64,000 nucleotides of DNA from Schizochytrium sp. CCTCC M209059 (taxonomy: Eukaryota; Sar; Bigyra; Thraustochytrida; Thraustochytriidae): positions 162,660 to 226,659 of the forward strand of contig KN805384.1 of NCBI GenBank assembly GCA_000818945.1. Reading direction: 5' to 3'. The position numbers and the translations under genes were made by a program. Below are positions 12,170 to 21,900 of the stretch, one piece after another. The notes beneath the pieces are model-generated. The model saw only the letters and a list, made by a program, of their open reading frames with translations. It was not told the origin of the DNA and ran no database searches. The number at the start of each line of letters is the position of its first letter. Within the stretch, counting starts at the first letter, position 1.

Positions 12170-13410
12170 GAGGCGTTGCGTCGTGAGAGGTCGAAAAGCT
12201 TAGATAGAACCTTGCGCCGCACAAAGTGCAGACCAAGGTTTTTGTCTCCAAGCAAAGGTCTTTCTTTATACAGACCAAGCTACTTGCTTGAACTGAGTTG
12301 ATTGGTACAAGTATTTCTCAGAGCAAAGGCTTCCAATTATCGTCCACAACAATAAAAGGCTCGTTCACGCAATAGCGGCAGCGTCGTCGTCGTCGTCGAA
12401 ACGATGTTGTTGTTGTTGTTGTGGTGGTGGGGGTGGTGGTGGTGGTGGTGGTGGTGCGTCCTCGTCCTCGTCCTTGTCCTCGTCCTCGTCCTCGTCCTCG
12501 TCCTCCTTCTCGTGCTTGTCCTCGTCCTCGTCCTCGTCCTCGTCTTCGTCCTCGTCCGCGTCCGCGTCCTTGTTCCGCTTTCGAGTATTGGGGCGGAGAA
12601 AAGGTCGTTCAAGGTTCTGCGCTTTTATTTGAGAAAATACACGTTCTACTTACAGACAGCAACACACAACAAGACCCTCTTATGAATGGCCTACCACCTG
12701 CGGAGAGATGATGACCGGTGGAAGTTTCACAACTCGCTAGCCAGCCAGCCAGCCAGGCACTAGCAACTCGTTGCTCCAAGCAACCCTACTACGCCTAAAG
12801 AGCATTGCTGTCCATAAACAAAGGGCGAACGATCGCCTTGCTTTGCTACTGGCCGGCGCAAGCAAGTCAAATGATGAAAAAAGCGAAGCACCGCAAGGGG
12901 CGAGCGAGGTTGGTCAATTCAGCGAGACGAAAGGCGAACTTGGGACCAGGTTCCGTAGTAGTTCGGCCCTGGTTCCGTCAACGGATCGTCTGGCCAAGCC
13001 CATGTTAGGACTACGCCTAGCATGAGATGTGAGCGAGAGGCGTTGTTCTGAAGCGCCGCTTTACGGACGGACGTCTGGTATAAGCTCGCCGGACGAAACG
13101 CTTCTGCCGAGCCAAAAGTCATCCAATGCACTTCACATGCGTGCACCACTGTGTACGTATAACGGATGTGGTTCCCGAAGGTTGTGTAAGATGCGATGCC
13201 AAGAGAAGTCGTTTAGCCAATGAGCATCAATAGCCTTGTCAGGAAGTACCAATCCTTCACAGTCAGTTGCAATTTGGTGGTATTTTATCTATAGTTCAGT
13301 TTGTTTGAGCTGATTTGATGCGCAATGCCAGGTGCAATGCCACAGCGATTGTACATCAAATCAAGGCAGCTGTGACGGACAAAGGATCGTCTGAACAGGC
13401 AAGTTCTATT
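12170..13410. other. Intergenic with GGT and CTCGTC microsatellites
   Basis: Between two minus-strand genes. It holds TGT/GGT repeats (12402-12456) followed by an imperfect CTCGTC array (12457-12572). Beyond that I see no gene; the frame at 12771-13025 has no features that support it. Confidence 0.6.
12457..12572. repeat. (CTCGTC)n hexanucleotide array
   Basis: About 19 imperfect hexamer units with interruptions (CTTCTC, GCTTGT, CCGCGT). It directly follows a (GGT)n run at 12420-12456. Translations into Val-Leu or Arg-Pro repeats are artefacts of the period. Confidence 0.95.
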
Positions 13411-14196
13411 CTAATAGCTCCATCTTGTGGGCGTGGGCTCTGGTGTCTGCGTAGGCGTTTGAGTTGGTGAACTTGTTGGAAATGCAGTCGGGTCCATTGT
13501 TGGCGAGGATGTTGGTAAGGCTGTCGGCGGCGTTGGAGCCATGGTTGGTGATGGCGTAGGCCGCATCGTTGGCATTGTCGGTTCCAAGGTCCTCAAAGGC
13601 GTAGGGCTTGTAGGAGCCTCGGTGAGAGCATCCTCACAGGCCGCCAGCGGCGAACACAGCTCGTTTAAATTGTCGTATTCGCAGCCTTCATACAGATCAC
13701 AACTATCCTCGTCGCCGTCGAGCGAATCGCACTCACTTACAGGGGTATTTAAACATGTACAAGCTTCGATGACCGTGCACGTCTGTTGTGCCTCATCGAA
13801 CGCGCACCCTGAATATGCTGCGCACAAGAGTGCCGCTGCTGTGATATTTTCAGCATCAACCTCACAGCTCGGGCCCGGGAAGTCGCACTCGACAGCAAGA
13901 GTCGTGGTACTATCATCATCACCATCACTGCTCCCGCTCGTCTCATCGTCGGCGGTGCCGATCTCGAACAAGCCCTCGTCGAGCCCCTGGCCCGACGTCG
14001 CCGTGGCCACCTCGGCTTGCGCAGAGCTGCCGACCGCTGCCGCGATCACGACAACGACCGCCACGAGGCCTCCGCCCGCGACGAGCAGCTTGCCGCGGAA
14101 ACTCCGCGCCGCCCACCACGCGCGGACCGCGCCCGCGCGCGAGGATCCCTCGCTCGCGTCCTCGAGCGTCGCCGTCGTCGCGGCGCGGGACGCCAT
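13411..14196 (-). CDS. Cys-rich Pro-Thr repeat membrane protein, paralog 1
   Basis: 261 residues from the ATG at 14196. The open frame continues upstream to 14658, but that part is Arg/Ser-rich GC-repeat sequence without protein character. Residues about 1-30 are a short N-terminal tail; about 37-58 form one hydrophobic segment ('LLVAGGGLVAVVVVIAAAV'), predicting a signal anchor. Next comes a Cys-rich module of about 85 residues with paired 'GCxxD....C' units (for example 'YSGCAFDE', 'YEGCEYDN'), then a C-terminal stalk of about 75 residues built from Pro-Thr units (P-T-x-x-P-T). The gene at 21901 has the same architecture and cysteine spacing. A heavily O-glycosylated cell-surface protein is likely; the function is unknown. 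Confidence 0.8.
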   Translation of the reverse strand: MASRAATTATLEDASEGSSRAGAVRAWWAARSFRGKLLVAGGGLVAVVVVIAAAVGSSAQAEVATATSGQGLDEGLFEIGTADDETSGSSDGDDDSTTTLAVECDFPGPSCEVDAENITAAALLCAAYSGCAFDEAQQTCTVIEACTCLNTPVSECDSLDGDEDSCDLYEGCEYDNLNELCSPLAACEDALTEAPTSPTPLRTLEPTMPTMRPTPSPTMAPTPPTALPTSSPTMDPTAFPTSSPTQTPTQTPEPTPTRWSY

Positions 14197-17186
14197 GCTC
14201 GGCGTCGCTCTTTTCCGCGCCCTGCTTCCGCCGTCCCGCGCGCAGCTAGCTCCTCCTTCGCGCCGGGGCGAGAGCGGCTGCCGCTCGCCGCGCTCCCTCG
14301 CCGCGCTCCCTCGCCGCGATGAGCGTCTGCGCGCCCGCCCGCCCGCCCGCGCGCGCCTCGTACGCCTCGCGCGGTCGGTCGCCTTGCGCGATCTCCCAGC
14401 GCGGGTCGCGGTATGGCCGAGACGAGAGAGAGAGAGAGAGAGAGGGAGCCGGGGTTGATTGAAATGAGCGACTCGGGCGACGACTCGGGAGACGAGTGAA
14501 CGAGTGCTCGGCCCAGGCGTTCGCTCGCGCGTACGTGCCTGCTCGCTCGCTCGCTCGTGCGGAAGAGAGGAGAGGAGAGGAGAGGAGAGGCGCGACGGCG
14601 GTCGGCGCCGCGGTTCGAAGTTGATTTGATTTAAGTGGCACGGGCCCCGAGCGTGCACGTGCGGACGCCTGCCTGGGCTGCATTGATAACATTCAAGATA
14701 CCCCTAATCGGCGGTCGCCTTGACGGTGTAGAAGGCGAAGGCGGGGCTGTAAGAGGGGGTAGAGAGTACGTTTTGGGTCACTCCATTTTGGTTTCAAGGT
14801 GGGAGTATGTATATGAGAGGCCTGGCGTGACTGACTCCAAGGAAGGAAGGGGTTGATGTCTCCCGCAGAGTTGAATGCCGGGGCACGAAGTGCTCTTGGA
14901 TATGTTTGAAGATAAGATTCCTCTGTTGAAAGCTACAGGAATGGCAGAGGACTTTTTTCGAAACTGTGTGCACACCAGGCCTTTCGCGCACGCTTTTTGG
15001 GGTATTGAAGATGGAGAGCATGATTTACGTTGCGGCCATCTTTCATGACTTTTGGGCCCCCATTTACTATGTGCATTGCTTTCAACTGGCTAGGAGCGAG
15101 CCAGCGCTTTTCATGAGATAGCCTAGCCCTTCCCTCCACACGATAAATTTGGCTCGACACCATTGCTGCGACTACATCGCCATAACTGTGTGTCCTAGGC
15201 CTGAGACATCGTGTTTTCGGAAGTTGAAATGAGCACTCCTTTTTCACCATGAGTGGGTAGCTCGTCTTTCGAGACGATGCCCGTTCTCTCGCAGCTGTCA
15301 CACGATTAGCTCGACGAATGCGCTCCTTCGCTTGACCTAATTCGGCTGTGAATCGGAATGAGAGAGATCGAACCCTGCATTTACTCTTTACATTCCGCAT
15401 TCGCATCGGTATTATTCATGGCCTGCAATCTCAAGCTCGAGCACGGGGCCAATAGCACCCAAGATAATGCCATCATCTCAGTCTCAAGCACGCGGTCAAA
15501 GGCGCCCGAATTAATGCCACCGTACCAATCACGTGCAGGTCCATGTACTTTGTTTGAGCCAGAATCCCACATCGTGTCTTTGCCAGTTGGAAAGCATCCT
15601 CACTCTTCGTCAAAAATGCGTGCTTTGTCGTACAAAGTCGTCGTTAATGACAGTTATATCGTACCTAGCACATGATCAGCTGCACGAATACTTTTTTTCT
15701 CGCTCGGCTGATCTGGGCAATAATCGCAACGAGAGAGGTCACCTCCTGCGTTTTCTCATCAAACTTTGCACCCTTATTGGTATCATTCATCGCCTGCAAT
15801 CTCAGGCTCGAGCACGTTGTCGAAGACGCCACTTTCCACGAAGGGTTACGCGCAATTCCATTTCAACTACGTTCGATCATGCCATACAGCTACGTACAAT
15901 GCCGTTCAACTCCTTGGTCATACCGCAGGCAAGGCCTCACCGGTTTGGCTAGGGTCGACTGTTCTTCTGCACTCTTTTCAGCCAAGCTTTACGCCGCAGC
16001 CCAAAGGTTCGACCTCACGGACGGAGCCCGAACATTCCCTGCCAGTGTCCCGTTGCGCATCAAGTAAGGCAGAGAGCACTGCACGGACAAGGAAGTCCCT
16101 GAAGCTTCCTCGGAGGCTTCCCCGCGTCGCGACCGGGTTGCCCTGCCGTGCCCTGCCGTGCCCTGCCCAGCCCAGCCCCGTTGCGGTTGAACGTGGGCTA
16201 CAGTGTCAGCCTCGTTGCGTCATCACCATCCTCGTCTCAATTCTTGTCATCATCGACGTCCTGTTGGTCCCCCTTATCATCCACACCCACCATGGCCATT
16301 GACGCGGCAAGCCATCGCCAATCAACCACGCCAAAGTCGCTCCTTCCATGCACATACGTGCTCCTGCCTCGCACAGCAGGCGGCAGTGGCAGCAGCGAAG
16401 GCGTGCGTGGAACAACGCGACGATCCCGGCTTCAGTGGCCGTCTGCCTTAAGTAGCATGACGGAAAGTCTAGAGTGTGTTTTCGTGAGCAGAGAACGCCG
16501 CAACGGCGCGCTTGACAACGTTCCGGGCTTCTTCAAAACTTCTCAGCGCTTCCATGCACGCGAGGGCGTCGGTGGACGAGCTCGAGTTGCTCGCCTTCGC
16601 CTTCGCCTTCGCCTTCGCCGCGCCGATGAGGAAGAAGTGGCTTTCGGCCGACGAGTTGCAAGCTCGAAATAGTCCAGCTTTCGTGACGATGAAGTAACTT
16701 GGACTTGATTATTTAAATGAGAAAGACAAATAAATCGGCCTACTACGGGTTTCCACTCTTTCTCCCGGCCGTCGACCATGTCGCCTTTGCCCAGGCTCGC
16801 TGACGGATGCCGCGGCTTGCACGGCGTTGTTGCCCACCACCGCCCAGGCAGGCGGCCGCGCGGCAGTTTGGTCGGCCCGTCGATCGAGGCTGAGCCCGGC
16901 GGAGCCGTCCGCGTGGTTCCGAGATCTGCGGCAACGTGGAATTGGATGGCCCCTGCTCCGGTGGGTGGCGGAAAGCGCACGAAATGCGGCTTTACTGAGA
17001 GAGTGCTGTGGTGGAGAGCGTCATCCGCAGGGGCAGCGGGGACCACGGGGAACGAACCCGCTCGGGGGACGCGAGCGTGAATCTGGCCGCCGCTGCTGCT
17101 GGCTGGCGGGGGGTCCAAGCAAAGCGGAAAAGACCACGCACGCACAATCTCGCAAAGGTCTTTCTTGCGTTCTGACCTGCGATACA
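14197..17186. other. Divergent intergenic region with decayed repeats
   Basis: Lies between divergently transcribed genes at 14196 (-) and 17187 (+). The left part has GA and GAGGA tracts (14424-14442, 14565-14590). From about 14,930 to 15,830 there are diverged tandem units of about 360 bp (listed separately). From 16,140 there are CCGTG/CCCAG runs, and at 16,590-16,618 CTTCGC repeats. I see no intact gene. Confidence 0.5.
14930..15830 (-). pseudogene. Decayed tandem units (~360 bp), possible degenerate coding repeat
   Basis: Two clearly related units and one weaker one. On the minus strand, the block 'CSSLRLQAMN' occurs at both about 15815-15780 and 15448-15410; a weaker match ('PSQLKAMH') lies near 15090-15060. 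A second shared block, 'FQLxKTRC', occurs near 15590 and 15229, again about 360 bp apart. Frames are interrupted by stops and shifts between the blocks. This fits relics of a tandemly repeated coding exon or a decaying repeat family. Origin is unknown; no match is recognised. Confidence 0.45.
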
Positions 17187-18584
17187 ATGCTTGGCGACAA
17201 CGAGCAAAGCGACTATCGACGGGTGGACGACCTCGAACACGGTCGCCACCATCAGGACGCTCAAGAGAACGAAAATGGCAATGATAGAGACAAGGGGCGC
17301 TCCTCAGAACATTCGAAACGCGATTCGAAACACAGCAAGCGCATGAATGTAAAAGACGCGCAGCGAGCAGCCAAGAGCGGGGACAAGGACTTGCGCTGTC
17401 TCCGTGATGTTGACAATCTCGACAAACTTCCCGAGCAGGTGACGAGCCTTGAGCAGCGAGGCGACCATGAGGTGGTTTTTCACCCGGACGACTTTGACGG
17501 AGAATTCGTATGGGACTCGCGAAGTCACCGCAAAAACCGTTTCCCGACCGTGAACACCGAGTCCGACAACACGTACATTCAGCGCCACGACCTCAAACTG
17601 CTCAACGTGGAACCGAGCAACGTCTCATGGTGGGTCGCGCATACCTTTGCCTGGGGATCGATCTTGTTCATCGCGCAGGGCTACTATAATCTTTTTCCTC
17701 CGGAAAGTACGACAAAGAAGACGGTTCTCACAGGTGTATTTGGATTCATTGGGAGCATTGTCTTTCTGGTGGGAGCCTATGCTCAGTTGCTCGAGGCCAT
17801 CAATCCGCAGCCCGAGCTGGAATTCGGCTACCGGCTGTCCAAGACAGATTACGAGGACTACAACCAGATGCTGCATCAGGTTCCGCGCATTCAAAAGGGA
17901 CGCAAGAAGTGGAACCTGTTTGCACTCAAGTTTGAGGATTCCGGCCAGCGAGCCGCGAGTGTCCAGTTCATCGGGAGCGCCATGTTTCTTTTCACCAACA
18001 CAATGCAGCTTCCGATTTTCGACGCCAGCGACACTGTCATCCCGAGCACCAATTTCATTCTCCTCGATGTTTTCGTCTACGGTTTTCGCATCGCTAGTAC
18101 GGGTTGTTTTCTTTATGCGCCAATTGTGCTGATGCTCGAGACGCAGTACACTTGGTATGTGCCCAATTTGGGCTCTCTCGGCTGGTACAGCAGCTTTTTC
18201 AACTCCATTGGAGGCCTGGGTTTTCTCTTGTGTGCTATTTTCGGCATCATAGTCAACTCCAATGGAGAGACGATTTGTTGTCAAACGTATGGCTCGTACT
18301 TGTCTTCCTTTTGGGGTTCAATTTCGTTCTTGATTGGCTCCATTTTCATGGCTGTCGAGATTGCAAACAAGCATCCTTTGCCCACTCCGAAATGTCTCAG
18401 ATCATTTACGCGTCCTTCGGAAGACAACGAGAAGAGTGACGACGCTGCTTCTGGCAATTCGGGAGCCCGCCAAGAGAGCGGTGAGCGTGGCGCCTCAGGG
18501 AGCGGCAAGCCGAGCACGACAGCGTACTCTGACGACGACAGCGACTCTGCCCAGACGACTTCGTCCTCGGACCCATCTTCATGA
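17187..18584 (+). CDS. Six-helix integral membrane protein, unrecognised
   Basis: 465 residues from the ATG at 17187 ('MLGDNEQSDY'); the frame is open further upstream, but that extension is GC-rich and low in protein character. Residues 1-145 are acidic and charged, presumably cytosolic. About six hydrophobic segments follow between about 150 and 400, several repeating an 'F-x-x-G-S-x-x-F-x-x-G' pattern (for example 'FGFIGSIVFLVG' and 'FWGSISFLIGS'). This hints at internal duplication of a two-helix unit, similar in style to bacterial YrhK-type pairs (a weak resemblance). The C-terminal 65 residues are Ser/Asp/Glu-rich. The stop is followed at once by AATAAA, a likely polyadenylation signal. 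Transporter or scaffold roles are both possible; I assign no function. Confidence 0.8.
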   Translation: MLGDNEQSDYRRVDDLEHGRHHQDAQENENGNDRDKGRSSEHSKRDSKHSKRMNVKDAQRAAKSGDKDLRCLRDVDNLDKLPEQVTSLEQRGDHEVVFHPDDFDGEFVWDSRSHRKNRFPTVNTESDNTYIQRHDLKLLNVEPSNVSWWVAHTFAWGSILFIAQGYYNLFPPESTTKKTVLTGVFGFIGSIVFLVGAYAQLLEAINPQPELEFGYRLSKTDYEDYNQMLHQVPRIQKGRKKWNLFALKFEDSGQRAASVQFIGSAMFLFTNTMQLPIFDASDTVIPSTNFILLDVFVYGFRIASTGCFLYAPIVLMLETQYTWYVPNLGSLGWYSSFFNSIGGLGFLLCAIFGIIVNSNGETICCQTYGSYLSSFWGSISFLIGSIFMAVEIANKHPLPTPKCLRSFTRPSEDNEKSDDAASGNSGARQESGERGASGSGKPSTTAYSDDDSDSAQTTSSSDPSS

Positions 18585-20474
18585 ATAAATAGAACAATAG
18601 CAGCTTTCTTTCCACATGACTGCGAATGCTCGCTTTTTTTTTGGTGACCATTTTCGCTTACCTTGCAACCCCTTGCTCGCGTGACCTCGCGTGGCCTCGC
18701 AAGCAGGCAGAGCTGGCGCGTCGTGCTCGGTGCACACCCGCTTGCGTACCGTATGATCGATCGCCAGGCCTCACTCACTCGTCCAACAATCGAGGCCCGG
18801 GCCGATCATTTGGCAGCCAGTGCGTGCGTGCTACACTTCCTTCATCAGAGTCATCAATCTAGCTAGGCCTATCTCTATCTATACCTGGGCGCTCACAGTT
18901 GTCGAGGGGGGGAGGGGGTCGATTGGTCGAGCGGAGGACGCCAGGATCGATCGATAGATGGTGTGCGCCATCGGCCACATCGACCAAAAGAAAGATGAAG
19001 AGGTAAAAGGAGGAAGCGACGAACGCCGCGCGCCTGATTGCATTACGTACGGGCATACGCGCGTCGTCGCTGGTATGCAGGCAGTACTGCGCTCTGCCAG
19101 CTGCTGCTCCTTCTTCCTGGATGCGCGTGCTCGCCAAGAAACCAACTTCCTCTCTTTCCTTCTTTCCTTTTTGCAGGCGACAGCCAGCCAGTCGTGTCGC
19201 GAACTCCCTTCCCTGTCAAGCCCAACATCGCAAGGACCGGGCTCGTTTCGGCGTCCTGCGCCTCGGTTCTTCATGCGGCACGCGAGCGTCACATCGGACG
19301 GGGTGGATGCTTGGATAGTTGGAGACTCGGATGCGCTGCACTCGAGCTCCATCTTAGGCTACGAAAAAAAGGACCCTCCATTTTGTTTTTGTTTGTTTTT
19401 TTGTTTTTTGTTCAGTCGCGCTCGCTCTATTGTTCTGGTCGTCCCGGCAGTCGCCAGCAGGCCGTCTACAAGTAGAGAATCTTGCCGGGCAAGTGCGCTA
19501 TCCTCGGTCCTTTCTTACCTTCGTTCCAACCATTGGTGGTTGCTTGGTTAGCTGTGTTTGGTGGTGCAGCAGCAGCAGCAGCAGCAGCAGCGAAGACTGC
19601 CCGCCGAGGCTCACGGCGCGAAACCTGCCGCGGCTGCGCGTTGCAGCACAGGCGGTGGCAGAGGCCTCGGCCTGCCCTGCGCTGCGCCGCTCGTTTGCCC
19701 TCGCGCCCGGCGGCGTTGGCCTGTTGGCTCGGCCTGGATAAATAAATGGGAATAATGCACACCATCTAACTACCCTGGCTCGGTCGTGGCTACGGTCCGT
19801 AGCGGCCGCGTGTCTGCCTAAACTCGTAGTATCCGGCGGCGCGCGGTTTCTTTCTCGCGCGCGGGAAGCCCTGCTCGCGCAGAGACCGCGGCGCGGCGGC
19901 GGCGGGACGAGGCCGCGCGAGTTTCCGAGTCGCCGCGTCCCTCTTCCTTCCCTCGCTCTTCCCTCCCGTCCCGTGCCTTCCTTCCCGCCCTGCCCTCGCC
20001 CTCCCGTCCCCCGCCGCCCTCGTGCCCCGCCCCGCGCGGCTGCCTCGTCGTCCTCGCGGCGGTCGCTCGCTATCTTTGCCCCAGGCAAGCAAAAAAGCAG
20101 GCCAAGCAAGCAAGCAAGCAAGCCCGAGCAAGCCCAAGCATCTTGAAGCAGGCCAGCCCGAGCAAGCGAGCAAGCGAGCCCGCGCCGCGCCCGTCCCTCC
20201 TCGGCCCTCCCTCCCTCCCGCGGCGGCCTCCGCTCCGTTCATTCCGCCAACGCCGCAGGCAGCGCGGGTCGGCCGTGCGCTGGCTCGAGTTCGCCGTCCT
20301 GGATCTAGCTACTTAGGCCCGGCAGGAAAGGGAAAGCAAGCGGAGAAGAGAGAGAGAGGGACAAGGAGGAGAAGGGAGGCGGAGCAGAGCCCGAGCGAAG
20401 GAGCGAGGCGCGGCAAACGCTGCACGCGCCGCGCGGACGCGGCGAGCGAGGGCGGGAGCGAGGGCGGGAGGGAG

Positions 20475-20517
20475 NNNNNNNNNNNNNNNNNNNNNNNNNN
20501 NNNNNNNNNNNNNNNNN
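20475..20517. other. Assembly gap (43 N)
   Basis: A run of unknown bases followed by about 20 G residues. The left flank is GGGCGGGA-rich. The gap was probably caused by a G-rich, quadruplex-prone sequence. Confidence 0.99.
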
Positions 20518-20930
20518 GCGGGGGGGGGGGGGGGGGGGGGCGGGAGGGAGAGGCGGCTGCGCGGAGGCGCGCGCGAGCAGCAGGAGCGGGCGGCGCGGAG
20601 CGCGCGGAGCGGGCGCGCGGGCGATTGATCGATCGCGGCGGGTGGATTTGAAAATCTGGCGCATCGCTCAGGCGCGGCAAGCCAGCTTTCCAGCCGCGCT
20701 CGCGCAGGGACGCGGCGGAGGGCGAGGCGCGCAGACGCGCGAGGAGCGCGCGCAGGTCGAGCGAAGCAAGCGCGCGGAGCCGAGCAGCAGCGCGGAGCGC
20801 AGCGGAGGCAGAGCGCAGCGGAACAGAGCGCAGCGGAGCAGGCGCGCCTCGCCCGTGACGCCGGAGTCTCAGCGAGCGCTCAGCCGCTCGCTCACTCACT
20901 CACTCACTCCTCTGCGAGGCGAGGCAATCC

Positions 20931-21005
20931 AAGCCAAGCCAAGCCAAGCCAAGCCAAGCCAAGCCAAGCCAAGCCAAGCCAAGCCAAGCCAAGCCAAGCC
21001 AAGCC
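20931..21005. repeat. (AAGCC)n microsatellite, 15 units
   Basis: A perfect pentanucleotide array, with degenerate ACGCC/AAGCC units to about 21018. Confidence 0.97.
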
Positions 21006-21480
21006 ACGCCAAGCCACGCAGCGCTCCTCTGCTGCGCAGCGTGCGTGCGTGCGCGTGCCCGAGCCGCCGCTGCGAGACCGCGCCCAGAGAGAGAGAGGCA
21101 GGCCGAAGCAGAGCAAACAAGCAGAGCCCACCCCAGGAAAGCAGGAAAGAAAGAAAGAAAGAAAGAAAGAAAGAAAAGGGAAAAGAAAGAGCGGCGCGTG
21201 CAGGAGGCGCGGCGAAAGCAAGAAAGCAGAAAGCTAGAGCTCGCTAGCGCAGCAGCTAAGCAGCTCGCTAGCTGTGGCTGGCTAGCTCGCTAGCTAGCGG
21301 GCACACAGCAGCGGGCAAAGAAAGGGCGGCGCGCAAAAACCAACTAGCCAGGCGCCAGCCCCGGCGCGGCGCAGCGCAGCGCAGCCCCACCCAGCCCCGC
21401 CCAGCGCAGCGTAGCGTAGCGCCTGCGAGCCCGGCGCGGCCGCGAGGGAGAGGCAGGTCCGGCAGAGGCTGCGCGGCCCG

Positions 21481-21512
<32 letters not shown>

Positions 21513-21900
21513 GAGCGAGGGAGTGAGGGAGAAATTGACTCCTCGTCGGGCGAGCAAAGCAAAGCAAAGCAAAGCAGTGATCGAGCGATCGACTGACTGG
21601 ATCGGGGGTACGAGGAGGAGAGGACGCCCGTGCGAATCCATTCTCAAGTGCACGCGCGTCGGAGTCAGCGTTGATCGAAGCTGGGCTTACAAACGTAGGG
21701 GGGGGAAAGAAAAGAGCGAGAAGCGGAGGCCCGTGCCGGTCCGCGAGACAGCAGAAATCAAACGAGGAGGAGCCAGCTCTCTAGCGAGTGGGGCCACGCA
21801 AGGACGCACGCAAGGACGCAAGGACGCACGCAGCTGCTGACGTGCTTTTGCGTTTGCTGCTGCCGCTGCAGCAGCATCTCGCTCCAGCGCCGCCACAACC

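Larger units (their letters stand above)
18585..21900. other. Low-complexity intergenic region with assembly gap
   Basis: No gene recognised. It contains a CAG run (19565-19592), CAAG/GCAAGC repeats near 20095-20125, a run of N, a poly-G tract, an AAGCC array, AAAG repeats (21147-21176), CCCGAG repeats (21481-21512) and AAAGC repeats (21555-21575). The last about 600 bp may be the promoter and 5' leader of the gene at 21901. Confidence 0.6.

Noticed and set aside
12404..12711. Val-Leu or Arg-Pro repeat frames
   Set aside because: Derived from the CTCGTC/GGT microsatellites; no domain or conserved context.
14197..14658. N-terminal extension of the Pro-Thr protein
   Set aside because: Arg/Ser-rich translation of GA/GC repeats; the ATG at 14196 places the membrane anchor near the N-terminus as in its paralog.
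16827..17186. N-terminal extension of the membrane protein at 17187
   Set aside because: The extension is GC-rich with an overlapping frame in another phase and no conserved feature; the ATG at 17187 begins the clearly protein-like part.
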